A stretch of DNA of 56,561 bases, from assembly GCF_023227765.1 (NCBI RefSeq), contig NZ_JALKBZ010000015.1, forward strand, positions 1-56,561, written 5' to 3'. The notes under the pieces are model-generated. The model was not told the DNA's origin, did not search any database, and saw only the letters and a list, made by a program, of their open reading frames with translations. The DNA is from Fuchsiella alkaliacetigena (GTDB lineage Bacteria > Bacillota > Halanaerobiia > Halobacteroidales > Acetohalobiaceae). Of this stretch, positions 42,773 through 51,915 are shown piece by piece; within the stretch, counting starts at the first letter, position 1, and each line of letters opens with the position of its first letter. The translations under genes and the position numbers were made by a program.

Positions 42773-44383
42773 TTGAAGATTTTTGAAAATTTTGATAATC
42801 TGAAAAATATCAAAACAAAGTTGATTTTAGCTGTAATTGTTATTTTATTTATTTCTTTTGCAGTTTTTAGTATTTATTTAGCGCCGACGCTTCGTAGTAC
42901 TGTTTATGAAGAGAAGAGAGTACAGGTAGAGGAAATAACTAATGCTGCTTTAGGGGTTTTAGAACGTTATTATGAACTGGAGCAAGCGGGAGAGTTGAGC
43001 CAGGAAGAGGCTCAACGGAGAGCTCAAGATACTATTGCTAATATGACTTTTGGCCCTGATAATCTTGATTACTTCTGGATTCAGGACTACCATCCTAATA
43101 TGATAATGCATCCCTTTACGCCGGAGTTGGATGGAGAGGATATTTCCGATTTTGATGATCCGGATGGAGTATATCTATTTTCAGAGATGGTAGAAGTGGT
43201 TGAAGCAGAAGGTAGCGGTTTTGTGGACTATCAATGGCAGTACTATGATGATGAGGATCGAATTGAGCCTAAGGTTTCTTATGTAGAAGGCTTTGAAGAG
43301 TGGGAGTGGATTTTAGGTACTGGGATTTATATTGATGATGTGGACGAGATAGCAGCTGGAATTAGAAATCGAATCTTTTTAGTAGGGTTCTTAATTTTAG
43401 CAGCTATGATTGCAGGTACTTACTTTTTAGCTGGATACTTTTCTGAACCTATTGAAAAGTTGGCAGGTACTGCGACCCAGGTAGCCAATGGTAATTTAAA
43501 GATTAAATCAGATATTGAGCGTAGTGATGAATTAGGGGCATTGAGCAAAGCTATAAATCAGATGATAGATGACTTGCGGGATCGGGCTAAAAAAATTGGA
43601 GAGGCCTCAGTAAAGACATCTTCAGTTAGTCAGGAGTTATTAGCTGTGGCTGAGGAGGCTTCGGCTTCGGCTGAAGAGGTATCGGCTCAAACAGAAGAGT
43701 TTGATACTACTACTAACCAGCTAAGCGAGATTTCTCAGGATATGGCTACGGCAGCCGAAGAGGTTAATGAATTAGCGCAAGCTGGTTTAGGTCAGATGGA
43801 GGCTACTCAAGCTGAAATGGAGGATATATTAGAGTCTTCTCATAAGTCTAGACAGACTGCCGATGAGCTTAATCAAGCTTCGCAGGAAATCAGGAATATT
43901 GTAGGTGTTATTTCTGATTTAGCTGAGCAGACTAATCTACTAGCTTTGAACGCAGCAATAGAAGCAGCTAGAGCTGGTGAACATGGACAAGGTTTTGTAG
44001 TAGTAGCTGATGAGGTTAAGGAATTAGCCGAGGAAACTCAAGATTCTGTAGGAGAGATTCGCAAAATTATCTCTGGGCTAACTGATGAAACGGAAGAGAT
44101 GGTGGAAGTTATTAAAGAGAATGATCAACATGTAGAAGAGGGAGCTAAAAATTTAGATAAGACAGAGGAAACTTTCCGGGAGATTGTAACGAAAATAGAT
44201 CAAGTGGTAGATCAGATTAGAGAAGTTACTGCTGCCGGAGAGGAGTTAGCAGCAGGAACTACTGAAATTTCTCATGCTTCGGAAGAACAAGCTACGGCTA
44301 TGCAGGAGATAACTGATACGATTCAAGACTTGAGTAGCATGGCTCAAGAACTACAGAGCTTAACGGAGCAGGTTAATATCTAA
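42773..44383 (+). CDS. Methyl-accepting chemotaxis protein with a single Cache domain
   Basis: A 536-residue chemoreceptor of standard layout: membrane helix 1 (about 15-38), extracytoplasmic sCache_2-type domain (about 45-190; [34 protein letters not shown]), helix 2 (about 202-224), HAMP (about 225-277; [19 protein letters not shown]) and a signalling hairpin with tip [21 protein letters not shown] and [15 protein letters not shown]. sCache_2 domains usually bind small organic acids or similar ligands. TTG 42773 is the start, behind AGGGGGA. It is preceded by a c-di-GMP riboswitch, so receptor abundance is likely tuned by c-di-GMP. A terminator follows directly. Confidence 0.94.
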   Translation: MKIFENFDNLKNIKTKLILAVIVILFISFAVFSIYLAPTLRSTVYEEKRVQVEEITNAALGVLERYYELEQAGELSQEEAQRRAQDTIANMTFGPDNLDYFWIQDYHPNMIMHPFTPELDGEDISDFDDPDGVYLFSEMVEVVEAEGSGFVDYQWQYYDDEDRIEPKVSYVEGFEEWEWILGTGIYIDDVDEIAAGIRNRIFLVGFLILAAMIAGTYFLAGYFSEPIEKLAGTATQVANGNLKIKSDIERSDELGALSKAINQMIDDLRDRAKKIGEASVKTSSVSQELLAVAEEASASAEEVSAQTEEFDTTTNQLSEISQDMATAAEEVNELAQAGLGQMEATQAEMEDILESSHKSRQTADELNQASQEIRNIVGVISDLAEQTNLLALNAAIEAARAGEHGQGFVVVADEVKELAEETQDSVGEIRKIISGLTDETEEMVEVIKENDQHVEEGAKNLDKTEETFREIVTKIDQVVDQIREVTAAGEELAAGTTEISHASEEQATAMQEITDTIQDLSSMAQELQSLTEQVNI

Positions 44384-44387
44384 ATTT

Positions 44388-44422
44388 AAAGGTCTTTCCC
44401 AATTTGTTTGGGAAAGACCTTT
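44388..44422. terminator. Bidirectional terminator between convergent genes
   Basis: AAAGGTCTTTCCC and its exact complement around a 9-base loop, between the chemoreceptor (+) and the ThDP enzyme (-). Confidence 0.92.
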
Positions 44423-44428
44423 AATAGT

Positions 44429-46033
44429 TTAATGTAGCTTAGTTCCACTAGGTATTGGGGCCGTAGTAGGAACATTTAATAGTATTGGTTCGCTAGTTTC
44501 TTTGCTTTCCGTTAAGATATTTTGTAAATGGTCTAAGCTTTCAATTTCTACTCCTTTAGCTCCGCAGGCTTGAGCAATCTGAGCAAAGTCGGGATTACTT
44601 AGTTCTACCTCAGCTAAAGGAAGATCAGCTACCTTCATCTTATTTTTTTCCATAGCTAGTGATTCATTATTGAGAACTATAACTCTAATCGGCAAGTTAT
44701 ATTTTACTGCGGTGGCAAGCTCTGCTAAGACCATATTTAGTCCACCATCGCCTATTATAGCGGTTACAGGCTGCTGAGGTCGATTAATTTTAGCACTTAA
44801 GGCGGCTGGCAAAGCAAAGCCCATAGTCCGCCAGGTACCAGAGGTGAGAATATCTGCACATTGATCGCTAAAGTTCTTTCCAAACCAGACTACATTGTCT
44901 CCTGAGTCTAAGCAGATTATTTCATCATCACTAATCTGCTCGCTGATACTGTTGATAATAGATTGAGGGCTTAAAGGCTCTGCGATTTTTTCTATCTTTT
45001 CATTTAATTGTTCTAACCACTCTTGATGGGCTTCATTGATTCTGCGGGCCCAAGCTGAGTTATTCTTTTTCTCAATTTGGCTTAACAGCTTATCTAGTGA
45101 AAGCTTTAAGTCTCCCATTACTCCCACATCTACCGGGTGAGTAGCCCCTATATTTTCTTTTACACTATCCAACTGCACAACTCTAGGTTGACGAGGAGTA
45201 TAGTCCATCGGCCACCAAGTAGAGCCTAAAATGATGATTAAGTCTGCTGCTTTAAGCAGTTCAGAGGATTTGGTATTGCCTGCTGAGCCTAAGCCGCCTA
45301 ATAAGTTAGTCTGCTTTCCGTCAATTATTCCTTTAGCTGGTAGGGAATGAATTAAGCCAGCATTAGTCTGCTCAGTTAGTTTAGTTATTTCGGTGGCACA
45401 GTCTTTAGCCCCCCTTCCGTAAAGGATAATCGGTTTTTGGGCCCGATTTATCTCCTCAGCAGCCGCAGTAATCACTTTATCTTCAGGTACTATCTTTTGC
45501 TCTAGATGAGTAGGATAGTCGCGGGGTTGAGCATTAGTTTCAGCTTGCCAGAGATCCATCGGAATTGCTAAGTGACTAACTCCTCCCTTGGTTAAGGCTG
45601 TAGTCATAGCTTTGACTAATAAATCTACTATTGATTTAGGATTAGTTACTAAGGCAGAATAAACTGTTAAAGGATTGGTTAGTTCTAACTGGCCTACCAT
45701 CTGCTTATAACTGGTGTCGATATTTTTGGTAGCTGCTTGACCGCTTAATAGGAGTAAAGGAGTCTTATCACTATAAGCATCAGCAATACCGTTGATGATA
45801 TTGGCGGTACCGGGCCCGCCGTGAGCAGCACAGACTGCTAACTGGTCGCTTAATTTGGACTCTGCCGAGGCCATTAAACCGGCCGTGCTTTCGTGCTTAG
45901 TAGTGTATAGCTCTAGTGGTGATTCCTTAACAGCAGCTAAAAAGTCCAAGATAGTATCGCCAGGATAGCTGTAGATTCTGTTTACCTTCCATTTGAGTAG
46001 TTGTTCAATTATTACTTCATTTAATTTAGACAT
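44429..46033 (-). CDS. Thiamine-diphosphate enzyme, pyruvate oxidase/acetolactate synthase family
   Basis: A 534-residue ThDP-dependent enzyme. The N-terminal PYR domain has YSYPGDTILDFL and the activating glutamate in TTKHESTAG; AAHGGPGTANIINGIADAY and PLLLLSGQA follow; the central domain has LLGGLGSAGN; the C-terminal PP domain carries the ThDP/Mg motif IGDGGLNMVLAELATA ... VLNNES. The sequence resembles pyruvate oxidase/PoxB-type proteins (VDVGVMGDLKLSLDKLL) more than biosynthetic acetolactate synthase, and no small regulatory subunit is adjacent. Pyruvate is the likely substrate, but the reaction (oxidation, decarboxylation or acetolactate formation) is open. Monocistronic. Confidence 0.85.
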   Translation of the reverse strand: MSKLNEVIIEQLLKWKVNRIYSYPGDTILDFLAAVKESPLELYTTKHESTAGLMASAESKLSDQLAVCAAHGGPGTANIINGIADAYSDKTPLLLLSGQAATKNIDTSYKQMVGQLELTNPLTVYSALVTNPKSIVDLLVKAMTTALTKGGVSHLAIPMDLWQAETNAQPRDYPTHLEQKIVPEDKVITAAAEEINRAQKPIILYGRGAKDCATEITKLTEQTNAGLIHSLPAKGIIDGKQTNLLGGLGSAGNTKSSELLKAADLIIILGSTWWPMDYTPRQPRVVQLDSVKENIGATHPVDVGVMGDLKLSLDKLLSQIEKKNNSAWARRINEAHQEWLEQLNEKIEKIAEPLSPQSIINSISEQISDDEIICLDSGDNVVWFGKNFSDQCADILTSGTWRTMGFALPAALSAKINRPQQPVTAIIGDGGLNMVLAELATAVKYNLPIRVIVLNNESLAMEKNKMKVADLPLAEVELSNPDFAQIAQACGAKGVEIESLDHLQNILTESKETSEPILLNVPTTAPIPSGTKLH

Positions 46034-46191
46034 TGAATCCCTCGCTTTTAATTATTTTTATTTAGCTTTTCCTGAAGGATATTAATTATTCGTTAGTAGA
46101 GTATAGGAAAGTTCAGTTAACAGTTAATAATTAAGAGTTAATAGTTGAAGTTCAAAAGATAAAGCAATATTGGTATATTGTTTTATTCAAA

Positions 46192-46272
46192 TGATAGAGG
46201 ATAGAGGATAGATAAAGTTCAAAAGATTAAAATCTACTGGACACAGACTAAAATCTGACTAAGTTCTGACTA
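46192..46272. repeat. Mosaic intergenic repeat, copy 2
   Basis: The TATCCTC 7-mer repeats (on the minus strand, about 46192-46212) and the 29-base string at 46244-46272 that are also found at 3106-3345, with their relative orientation changed. The 640-base gap 46034-46675 contains this, the second hairpin element and a promoter for pgeF, and no ORF. Confidence 0.6.
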
Positions 46273-46383
46273 AACTTTAAGAGATAAGTTAAAAAGCATA
46301 GTTTGGCTATTAGAATATTGTTATAATAATGAGCGAAATTATGTTAGCGCAGCAACACAAAACCAATTTTTCGTTATCAGCAC

Positions 46384-46567
46384 GGTCAAATGGGTGTTTA
46401 TAAGCGATATTAAAGTTTATTTTTTAGTGCTTCTTGATGAATCGGAGCTCAAATAAAAGCTGGTTTAGCAAATTTTCCTAATTAAAATTTGCTTGCTTTT
46501 ATTTGAGTGGAGATGAGTCTTAGAAGTACTAAAATAAACTTTTCTAGTGTTAAACATCCATTTGACC
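46384..46567. repeat. Hairpin element, copy 2 of 2
   Basis: Second copy of the element at 39541-39745, about 184 bases, same orientation. Arms are GGTCAAATGGGTGTTT and AAACATCCATTTGACC. Where it differs from copy 1 in the arms, both strands of the stem changed together (for example TAGCAAATTTT/AAAATTTGCT against TAGCTAATTTT/AAAATTAGCT). Confidence 0.85.
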
Positions 46568-46675
46568 TACTGCGCCAATGAAACAATAGAACGATATTGT
46601 TTTACTATTAGACAAAAGTTGTTACAAATCATATAATAGGAATTGAAAAGCAATACTATAATATGAGGTGGTTTG

Positions 46676-47491
46676 ATGTTTAAATTAGTAGGAAATTCTG
46701 AGTTAAAATACTATCAAATAGAAGAGTTTGTAGAGACTGGCTTGGTAAAGCAGGCTTTTTCAACTAGATTAGGGGGAGTTAGTGAGGGAGACTTTGCTAC
46801 TTTGAATTTGGGTTTTCATACAGGCGATAAGGCAGAAAAAGTAATAGAAAATAGAAAAAGATTCTGCAAAGAGTTAGGAGTTGATGCTCGTAACTTAGTG
46901 GCTGGAGAGCAGGTACACGGTGACGCTATCAAGATAGTCACTAAACAGGAGCGGGGCAAAGGTGCTTTAGATCAACAAAGTGCCATTGCTGCTACTGATG
47001 CCTTGATTACTGCTCAGCCGGGAGTAGCTCTCAGCTCTTATTATGCTGACTGTGTGCCGATTATTATTTTAGATCCGGTGCAGCAAGTAGTAGCTTTGGC
47101 GCACGGGGGTTGGAAGGGTACTCTGAAAAGGATTGCTCAGCAGACTGTTTTAAAGATGCAGGAGGAGTTTAACTCTCCAATAGAGGAAGTATTGGTGGGG
47201 ATTGGGCCCTCAATAGGGCCCTGCTGTTATGAAGTAGATGAGTACGTAATCAATCCTTTACAGGAAGCCTTTGCTTACTGGGAGCAGTTAGTAGCAGAAG
47301 TTAGTGAAAATAAATGGAAGTTAGATTTATGGAAGAGTAATTCTTGTCAATTAGAGGAGATAGGTGTCTTAAAGAAGAATATTATAGTGTCTCAAATATG
47401 TACTGCTTGCAATACCGATCATCTTTATTCTTATCGAGCCGAGTCAGGTCGAACCGGTCGCATGGCTAGTTTAATTCAGTTAGTAGATTAA
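46676..47491 (+). CDS. pgeF: PgeF/YfiH family purine nucleoside phosphorylase/peptidoglycan editing factor
   Basis: A 271-residue member of the DUF152/YfiH (LACC1-like) family, earlier called polyphenol oxidase. Conserved metal-binding stretches are GEQVHGD, YYADCVPI, LAHGGWKGT and GIGPSIGPCCYEVD, with SAESGRTGRMA-like ending YRAESGRTGRMAS. Relatives show purine-nucleoside chemistry and, in E. coli, prevent wrong amino acids in muropeptides. ATG 46676 has GAGGTGG five bases before it. It precedes the two-component genes by 19 bases, so may share their transcript. Confidence 0.9.
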   Translation: MFKLVGNSELKYYQIEEFVETGLVKQAFSTRLGGVSEGDFATLNLGFHTGDKAEKVIENRKRFCKELGVDARNLVAGEQVHGDAIKIVTKQERGKGALDQQSAIAATDALITAQPGVALSSYYADCVPIIILDPVQQVVALAHGGWKGTLKRIAQQTVLKMQEEFNSPIEEVLVGIGPSIGPCCYEVDEYVINPLQEAFAYWEQLVAEVSENKWKLDLWKSNSCQLEEIGVLKKNIIVSQICTACNTDHLYSYRAESGRTGRMASLIQLVD

Positions 47492-47510
47492 TTATTAGGG
47501 GAGTGCTACT

Positions 47511-48227
47511 ATGTCGTTAAAAGAAAGAATCTTGGTTGTAGATGATGAAGAAAATATAGTAGAGTTAGTTAAATTTAACTTGGAGGCTGAGGGCTATGAA
47601 GTGTTAGTAGCTTATGATGGTCAGTCAGCTTGGGAGATGATGCAGAAGGAAAGTATAGATTTAATAGTTTTAGACTTAATGTTACCTCAGATTGATGGCT
47701 TAGATATCTGTAGACGAGTTAGAAATGATGATAACTTAAGAAAGCTACCGATCATTATGTTAACTGCTAAGGGAGAAGAGGTAGATAGAGTATTAGGTCT
47801 GGAATTAGGAGCAGATGATTATGTTACTAAGCCCTTTAGTCCGCGTGAGTTAGTGGCTAGGGTGAAGGCTATTTTAAGAAGAATGCAGGGTGATATTAGC
47901 GCTGAAGAAGAGTTAAAGACTGAGTTTGGAAGTATTAAGATTGATTCAGCTAAACATCGGATATTAGTTTCGGGAAAAAAGGTTAACTTTACCCCAAAGG
48001 AGTTTGAGTTATTAAAGCTGCTGGCCTTTAATTCCGGAAGGGTAATGAGTAGAAATGTCTTATTAAAGGAAATTTGGGGCTATGATTACTATGGAGATAC
48101 TAGAACTGTAGATGTACACATTCGCAGAATTAGACAGAAACTGAAGGAGAATTTGGATTCTGAAACGGGAATGGACTATATTGAGACCATTCGAGGAGTT
48201 GGTTATCGATTTAAGGAGTTGGAATAA
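47511..48227 (+). CDS. OmpR/PhoB-type response regulator (PhoP-like)
   Basis: A 238-residue DNA-binding response regulator. The receiver domain has acidic pocket LVVDDEEN, phospho-acceptor in LIVLDLMLPQIDG (Asp about 54), MLTAKGEE and the lysine of VTKPFSPREL. The C-terminal winged helix has FTPKEFELLKLLA, GRVMSRNVLLKEIWGYDYYGDTR and VDVHIRRIRQKL. Its location in a phosphate/polyphosphate island, and the PhoP-box-like 11-bp repeats before ppk and pstS, make it the probable PhoP/PhoB of this organism. The kinase gene follows 3 bases later. Confidence 0.92.
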   Translation: MSLKERILVVDDEENIVELVKFNLEAEGYEVLVAYDGQSAWEMMQKESIDLIVLDLMLPQIDGLDICRRVRNDDNLRKLPIIMLTAKGEEVDRVLGLELGADDYVTKPFSPRELVARVKAILRRMQGDISAEEELKTEFGSIKIDSAKHRILVSGKKVNFTPKEFELLKLLAFNSGRVMSRNVLLKEIWGYDYYGDTRTVDVHIRRIRQKLKENLDSETGMDYIETIRGVGYRFKELE

Positions 48228-48230
48228 GAG

Positions 48231-50030
48231 ATGTTCAAAAGTATTCGTTGGAAATTAACAGTAATTTATTTATCCTTAGTGATAGTGGTACTCTTCTTTT
48301 TTGGTTTTATATTGAAGGGCTCTTTAGAAAGTTACTTTATAAGTCAGCTAGAGAATAATTTAATAAATGAGGCGCGATTAGTTAGGTCTTTGACTATGGA
48401 GAAGTTAGCAGCGGCTTATCCTTTTACGGACACTGAGTTTGTAGATATTGATACTTCGATTACTCAATATAGTGCTGATCTGCAAGCCCGGATTACAGTA
48501 ATTGGGGCAGTGGGAGAGGTCTTAGGTGATTCTAGTGAGGAGCCGCAGTTGATGGAGAATCATAGTCAGCGCAAGGAAGTAGCTGCTGCTTTAGCAGGTG
48601 AGATAGGTAAGACGAGCAGATATAGTGATACTACGGAGATGAATATGAAGTATGTAGCCTTACCTGTGGAAAGTGAGCAACAGATAATTGGAGTGGTCAG
48701 ACTGGCCTTGCCACTAACAGAGGTAGAAGAGATATTAGCAAATATATTTAGCAGACTGCTTCAGGCTGGTTTAATAGCTATTGTTATTTCTTTGCTGATT
48801 GGACTAAGTGTAACTAAGCGGATTACTAATCCTATTGAACGAATGACCTATGTAGCGGGACGCATGGCCCGCGGATATTTAGATCAAAAGATTAGATTAA
48901 ATTCCAAAGATGAACTAGGTAGATTGAGTAGCGCTTTCAATGACATGGCTAGTCGGCTTAAGGCTAAGCTGGATGAGATTTCTGGAGAAAAAAATAAGAT
49001 GGAAGCTATCTTAAGCAGCATAGGGGATGGGGTGATAGCAGTAGATAAGGATGGAAGAATAATTCTCTTTAATCCTACTGCTGAGGAGCTTTTTGAGGTT
49101 AAAGAAGAAAGGATATTAGGAAAGTATACCTTGGAAGTGATGCGTAATCATAAGTTAGGTACTTTGATTATGAACTGTATGCAACAGCAAGAGGATATCT
49201 CTGCTGAAATTGAGCTTCTTTATCCCAGTAATCGAATTATTAGAGTTCATGCTACTAGAATTAAGGATGGAAGTAAGGAGCACGGAGTGGTAGCTGTATT
49301 TAGGGATGTAACAGAACTGCGTCGTTTAGAGCAGATGCGCACGGAGTTCGTAGGTAATGTGTCTCATGAACTTAAGACTCCTTTAACCTCTATTAAGGGT
49401 TACACAGAAACATTACTGACTAATCAACAGGCCGACTTTGAAACAAATCAGCAGTTTTTGCAGATTATTAACGATGAAGCAGATCGCCTAGAACAGTTAA
49501 TCAGTGAGCTTTTGGATCTGGCGGAGTTAGAGTCTCGAGATAGTAGCTTAGCTGCTGTTGATTTAGAAGAGGTGTTGACAGATGTGTTGATGATTATTAG
49601 TCCCAAAGCGACTAGTAAGGAGATAAGCTTAGAGGTCGATCTGCCTACAGATATTGCTAAGGTTAAGGGGAGTAGGGAGGAGCTAAATAGACTATATACT
49701 AATCTAATTGATAATGCGGTTAAGTATACTCCTGCTGGTGGTCAAGTGAAGATTGAAGTTGAAGAGCAGGCGGATCAAGTTTGGACTTATATAAGTGATA
49801 CGGGGATTGGAATACCGGCCGAGGATTTGGAGAGGATATTTGAAAGATTTTATAGGGTGGATAAGACTAGATCGCGTAAGTTGGGAGGGACGGGTTTAGG
49901 CTTATCTATAGTTAAGCATATTATTAAAAATCATCAAGCGGAGATTGAAGTAGAGAGTGAAGTAGGAGTAGGGACTGAGTTTAAGTTCTATTTAAATAAG
50001 TTTAGTGCTTCTGAAACGGGCCCTAGATAG
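48231..50030 (+). CDS. Sensor histidine kinase (PhoR-like)
   Basis: A 599-residue membrane kinase: helix 1 (about 11-28), extracytoplasmic domain of about 145 residues, helix 2 (about 176-195), HAMP (about 196-250), PAS (about 255-365; ILSSIGDGVIAVDKDGRI), HisKA with FVGNVSHELKTPLTSIKGY, and HATPase_c with NLIDNAVKYTP, SDTGIGIPAEDLERIFERFY and GGTGLGLSIVKHI. This is the PhoR/WalK-type architecture. PhoR is favoured by context; its signal is usually the state of the Pst transporter relayed through PhoU. The stop codon is inside the following terminator. Confidence 0.92.
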   Translation: MFKSIRWKLTVIYLSLVIVVLFFFGFILKGSLESYFISQLENNLINEARLVRSLTMEKLAAAYPFTDTEFVDIDTSITQYSADLQARITVIGAVGEVLGDSSEEPQLMENHSQRKEVAAALAGEIGKTSRYSDTTEMNMKYVALPVESEQQIIGVVRLALPLTEVEEILANIFSRLLQAGLIAIVISLLIGLSVTKRITNPIERMTYVAGRMARGYLDQKIRLNSKDELGRLSSAFNDMASRLKAKLDEISGEKNKMEAILSSIGDGVIAVDKDGRIILFNPTAEELFEVKEERILGKYTLEVMRNHKLGTLIMNCMQQQEDISAEIELLYPSNRIIRVHATRIKDGSKEHGVVAVFRDVTELRRLEQMRTEFVGNVSHELKTPLTSIKGYTETLLTNQQADFETNQQFLQIINDEADRLEQLISELLDLAELESRDSSLAAVDLEEVLTDVLMIISPKATSKEISLEVDLPTDIAKVKGSREELNRLYTNLIDNAVKYTPAGGQVKIEVEEQADQVWTYISDTGIGIPAEDLERIFERFYRVDKTRSRKLGGTGLGLSIVKHIIKNHQAEIEVESEVGVGTEFKFYLNKFSASETGPR

Positions 50031-50053
50031 AGTAATCAATACTCTATCTAGGG
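50021..50053 (+). terminator. Terminator of the PhoP-PhoR-like unit
   Basis: CCCTAGATAGAGT and its exact complement with an AATCAAT loop, then TTGTTGAGTTTTTT. The hairpin overlaps the last codons of the kinase. Confidence 0.92.
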
Positions 50054-50148
50054 TTGTTGAGTTTTTTACTAAAAGGAACTTCGATTCCAAAGATTTCTGT
50101 AAAGAAGTTGGAATTTTCCAGCAGGTAGCTCCTTTCTTTTAACTAGTT

Positions 50149-51702
50149 TTAATCAGTAATGATTAACTCTTTATTATAAAGCTTTTTAAATCCAGAGGCT
50201 ACTGAAAGAGCATCATTAATCTCTAACTCTACATCTTCTGTGGCTATCACTTTGATTTTAACACTCTTTTCAGTAATAGTGCACTTTACATTTTCAATAA
50301 GTCCCTTACGATTGCGATCTAGGCTTTCAGCAATTTCTAATAAGATACCGGTTTTGCGAATAATCTCTTTGTCTGACCCTTTTTTATTAATTATTTGCTT
50401 AAAGCTAGCTCGATTGAGATTGTATTTGTGAAGGCTGTACTTAGTATGTCTATGTGAAGCAGCAATATAAGCAGTAATTAGTAGCTCCCGATGAGTAAGT
50501 CCGTTCAGACCAGAGTTGAGAATCATATAAAAGGAATGTTCGTGATGGTCATAGTAATTAATAGTACTGCCAGCATCATGGAGTAGGGAAGCAGCCTTAA
50601 TTATTTTATCGATTGAGCCATTAAAAGACTCAAAATCAAGCTCGTATAAAGGCTTTAGCTGTTTAAAAAGAGACTCTGTTAGCTGGTATACTTTTTCGGC
50701 GTGCTTTTTATTCAAATTGAAATGCTGCATAATATTGCGAATTGAAAAGTCCACTACATTATCAGTCGGACTTTCACCATTATAGAGGTAGTTATAAATT
50801 AATCCTTCGCGGAGTCCCTTACCACTAATTAATAGTTCCTCAAAACTGCAAAAGTCAATTAAGGTATTTACAGCTGCACAGGCACCGATGAAAATATCGG
50901 CTCTACTTTTGGATAAGCCACTGATCTTCTTTCTAGCTGCTAAATCCTTAACTTTGACTAACTTATATACTTCATTAACTTCAGCTTGAGTTAATTTATA
51001 ATAGTGGAGAGAGTCAAGTGGATAGTCTTTTTTGCGCTTATTTATCTTAGCAATATTTCTAATTGTACCGCCTACTCCGATTAAACGCTTAGTATCTATC
51101 TCTTTTAACCAGGATATACTGTGGTACTCATTTTTTAAAAAGTTTATTAAGTCTCCTTCTTGGGCTGAGTTGATACTATCTTGCAGCTTGAAGCGTTGAG
51201 TTAGGTTAAGGCTACCAAAAGGAAGGCTAGCTTGTTTTTTAATCCTTCTATCTTTCATCCAGATTAACTCAATACTACCTCCACCGATATCCATTATAAC
51301 TCCTTCTTGGTAGTCGATACTGTTTACAACTCCCCAATAATCATAATATCCTTCTTCTATTCCGGATAGAACTTGGGGTCTGAGATTGACCTCGTCTTTA
51401 ACTCGCTGTAGAAAGTCTGCTTGATTCTTTGCTGTTCGTACAGCGGCGGTAGCTACTGGAATAATAGTTTCGGTATTAGTAGCATCACATAAGTTTTTAA
51501 ACATTTTTAAAGTTTTAATTCCAGCTTCAATTCTATCCTCTTTTAAATAAGGAGAGCTATCCATTCCTTCTCCTAAGCGCACAGTTTCTTTTAGTTCATC
51601 AATAATTTTAAATGAGGAGTCGCCATTAGTTTTTGCCTCAGCTAAAACAAGCTTTACTGAGTTAGAACCGATATCGATAATAGCTAAGTTATTATAGTTC
51701 AT
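50149..51702 (-). CDS. ppx: Exopolyphosphatase / pppGpp phosphatase (Ppx/GppA)
   Basis: A 517-residue Ppx/GppA enzyme that trims inorganic polyphosphate and/or converts pppGpp to ppGpp. The ASKHA-fold domain shows IIDIGSNSVKLVLAE, VRLGEGM, VATAAVRTAKNQADF, VLSGIEEGYYDYWGV, VIMDIGGGSIELIW and GVGGTIRNIA. The C-terminal HD-like domain follows (SLLHDAGSTINYYDHHEHSFYMI). ATG 51702 fits AGAAGGGAGC eight bases before and starts the conserved block; an upstream in-frame ATG at 51765 is not needed. It diverges from ppk across a shared regulatory region, so polyphosphate making and breaking may be jointly controlled. Confidence 0.93.
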   Translation of the reverse strand: MNYNNLAIIDIGSNSVKLVLAEAKTNGDSSFKIIDELKETVRLGEGMDSSPYLKEDRIEAGIKTLKMFKNLCDATNTETIIPVATAAVRTAKNQADFLQRVKDEVNLRPQVLSGIEEGYYDYWGVVNSIDYQEGVIMDIGGGSIELIWMKDRRIKKQASLPFGSLNLTQRFKLQDSINSAQEGDLINFLKNEYHSISWLKEIDTKRLIGVGGTIRNIAKINKRKKDYPLDSLHYYKLTQAEVNEVYKLVKVKDLAARKKISGLSKSRADIFIGACAAVNTLIDFCSFEELLISGKGLREGLIYNYLYNGESPTDNVVDFSIRNIMQHFNLNKKHAEKVYQLTESLFKQLKPLYELDFESFNGSIDKIIKAASLLHDAGSTINYYDHHEHSFYMILNSGLNGLTHRELLITAYIAASHRHTKYSLHKYNLNRASFKQIINKKGSDKEIIRKTGILLEIAESLDRNRKGLIENVKCTITEKSVKIKVIATEDVELEINDALSVASGFKKLYNKELIITD

Positions 51703-51790
51703 CTTTGTTTGCTCCCTTCTTAATTTAACTGCTTTCAGTTTATTATATAGGCTCAGCTTTTGCAAGTTTTATAGACTCAATGACTGAATT

Positions 51791-51863
51791 TTAACTTGCT
51801 GTTAACATAAGTGCTAAATTTTAATTTGCTGTTAACATAGATTTAGATAATTCATGCTATAAT
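51791..51863 (+). promoter_or_regulatory. PhoP-box-like repeats and -10 element before ppk
   Basis: TTAACT (51791) and TTAACA (51802), then TTAATT (51821) and TTAACA (51832): two pairs, each with exact 11-base spacing and the same TGCTG spacer, followed by TATAAT at 51858-51863. This matches the Gram-positive PhoP box layout (TTAACA-like hexamers every 11 bp). No good -35 hexamer is present, as expected for an activated promoter. Confidence 0.6.
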
Positions 51864-51915
51864 ATGCTTACAGTAAGCTGTATATATAGATATGAATGGA
51901 AAGGGGATTTAAGCA

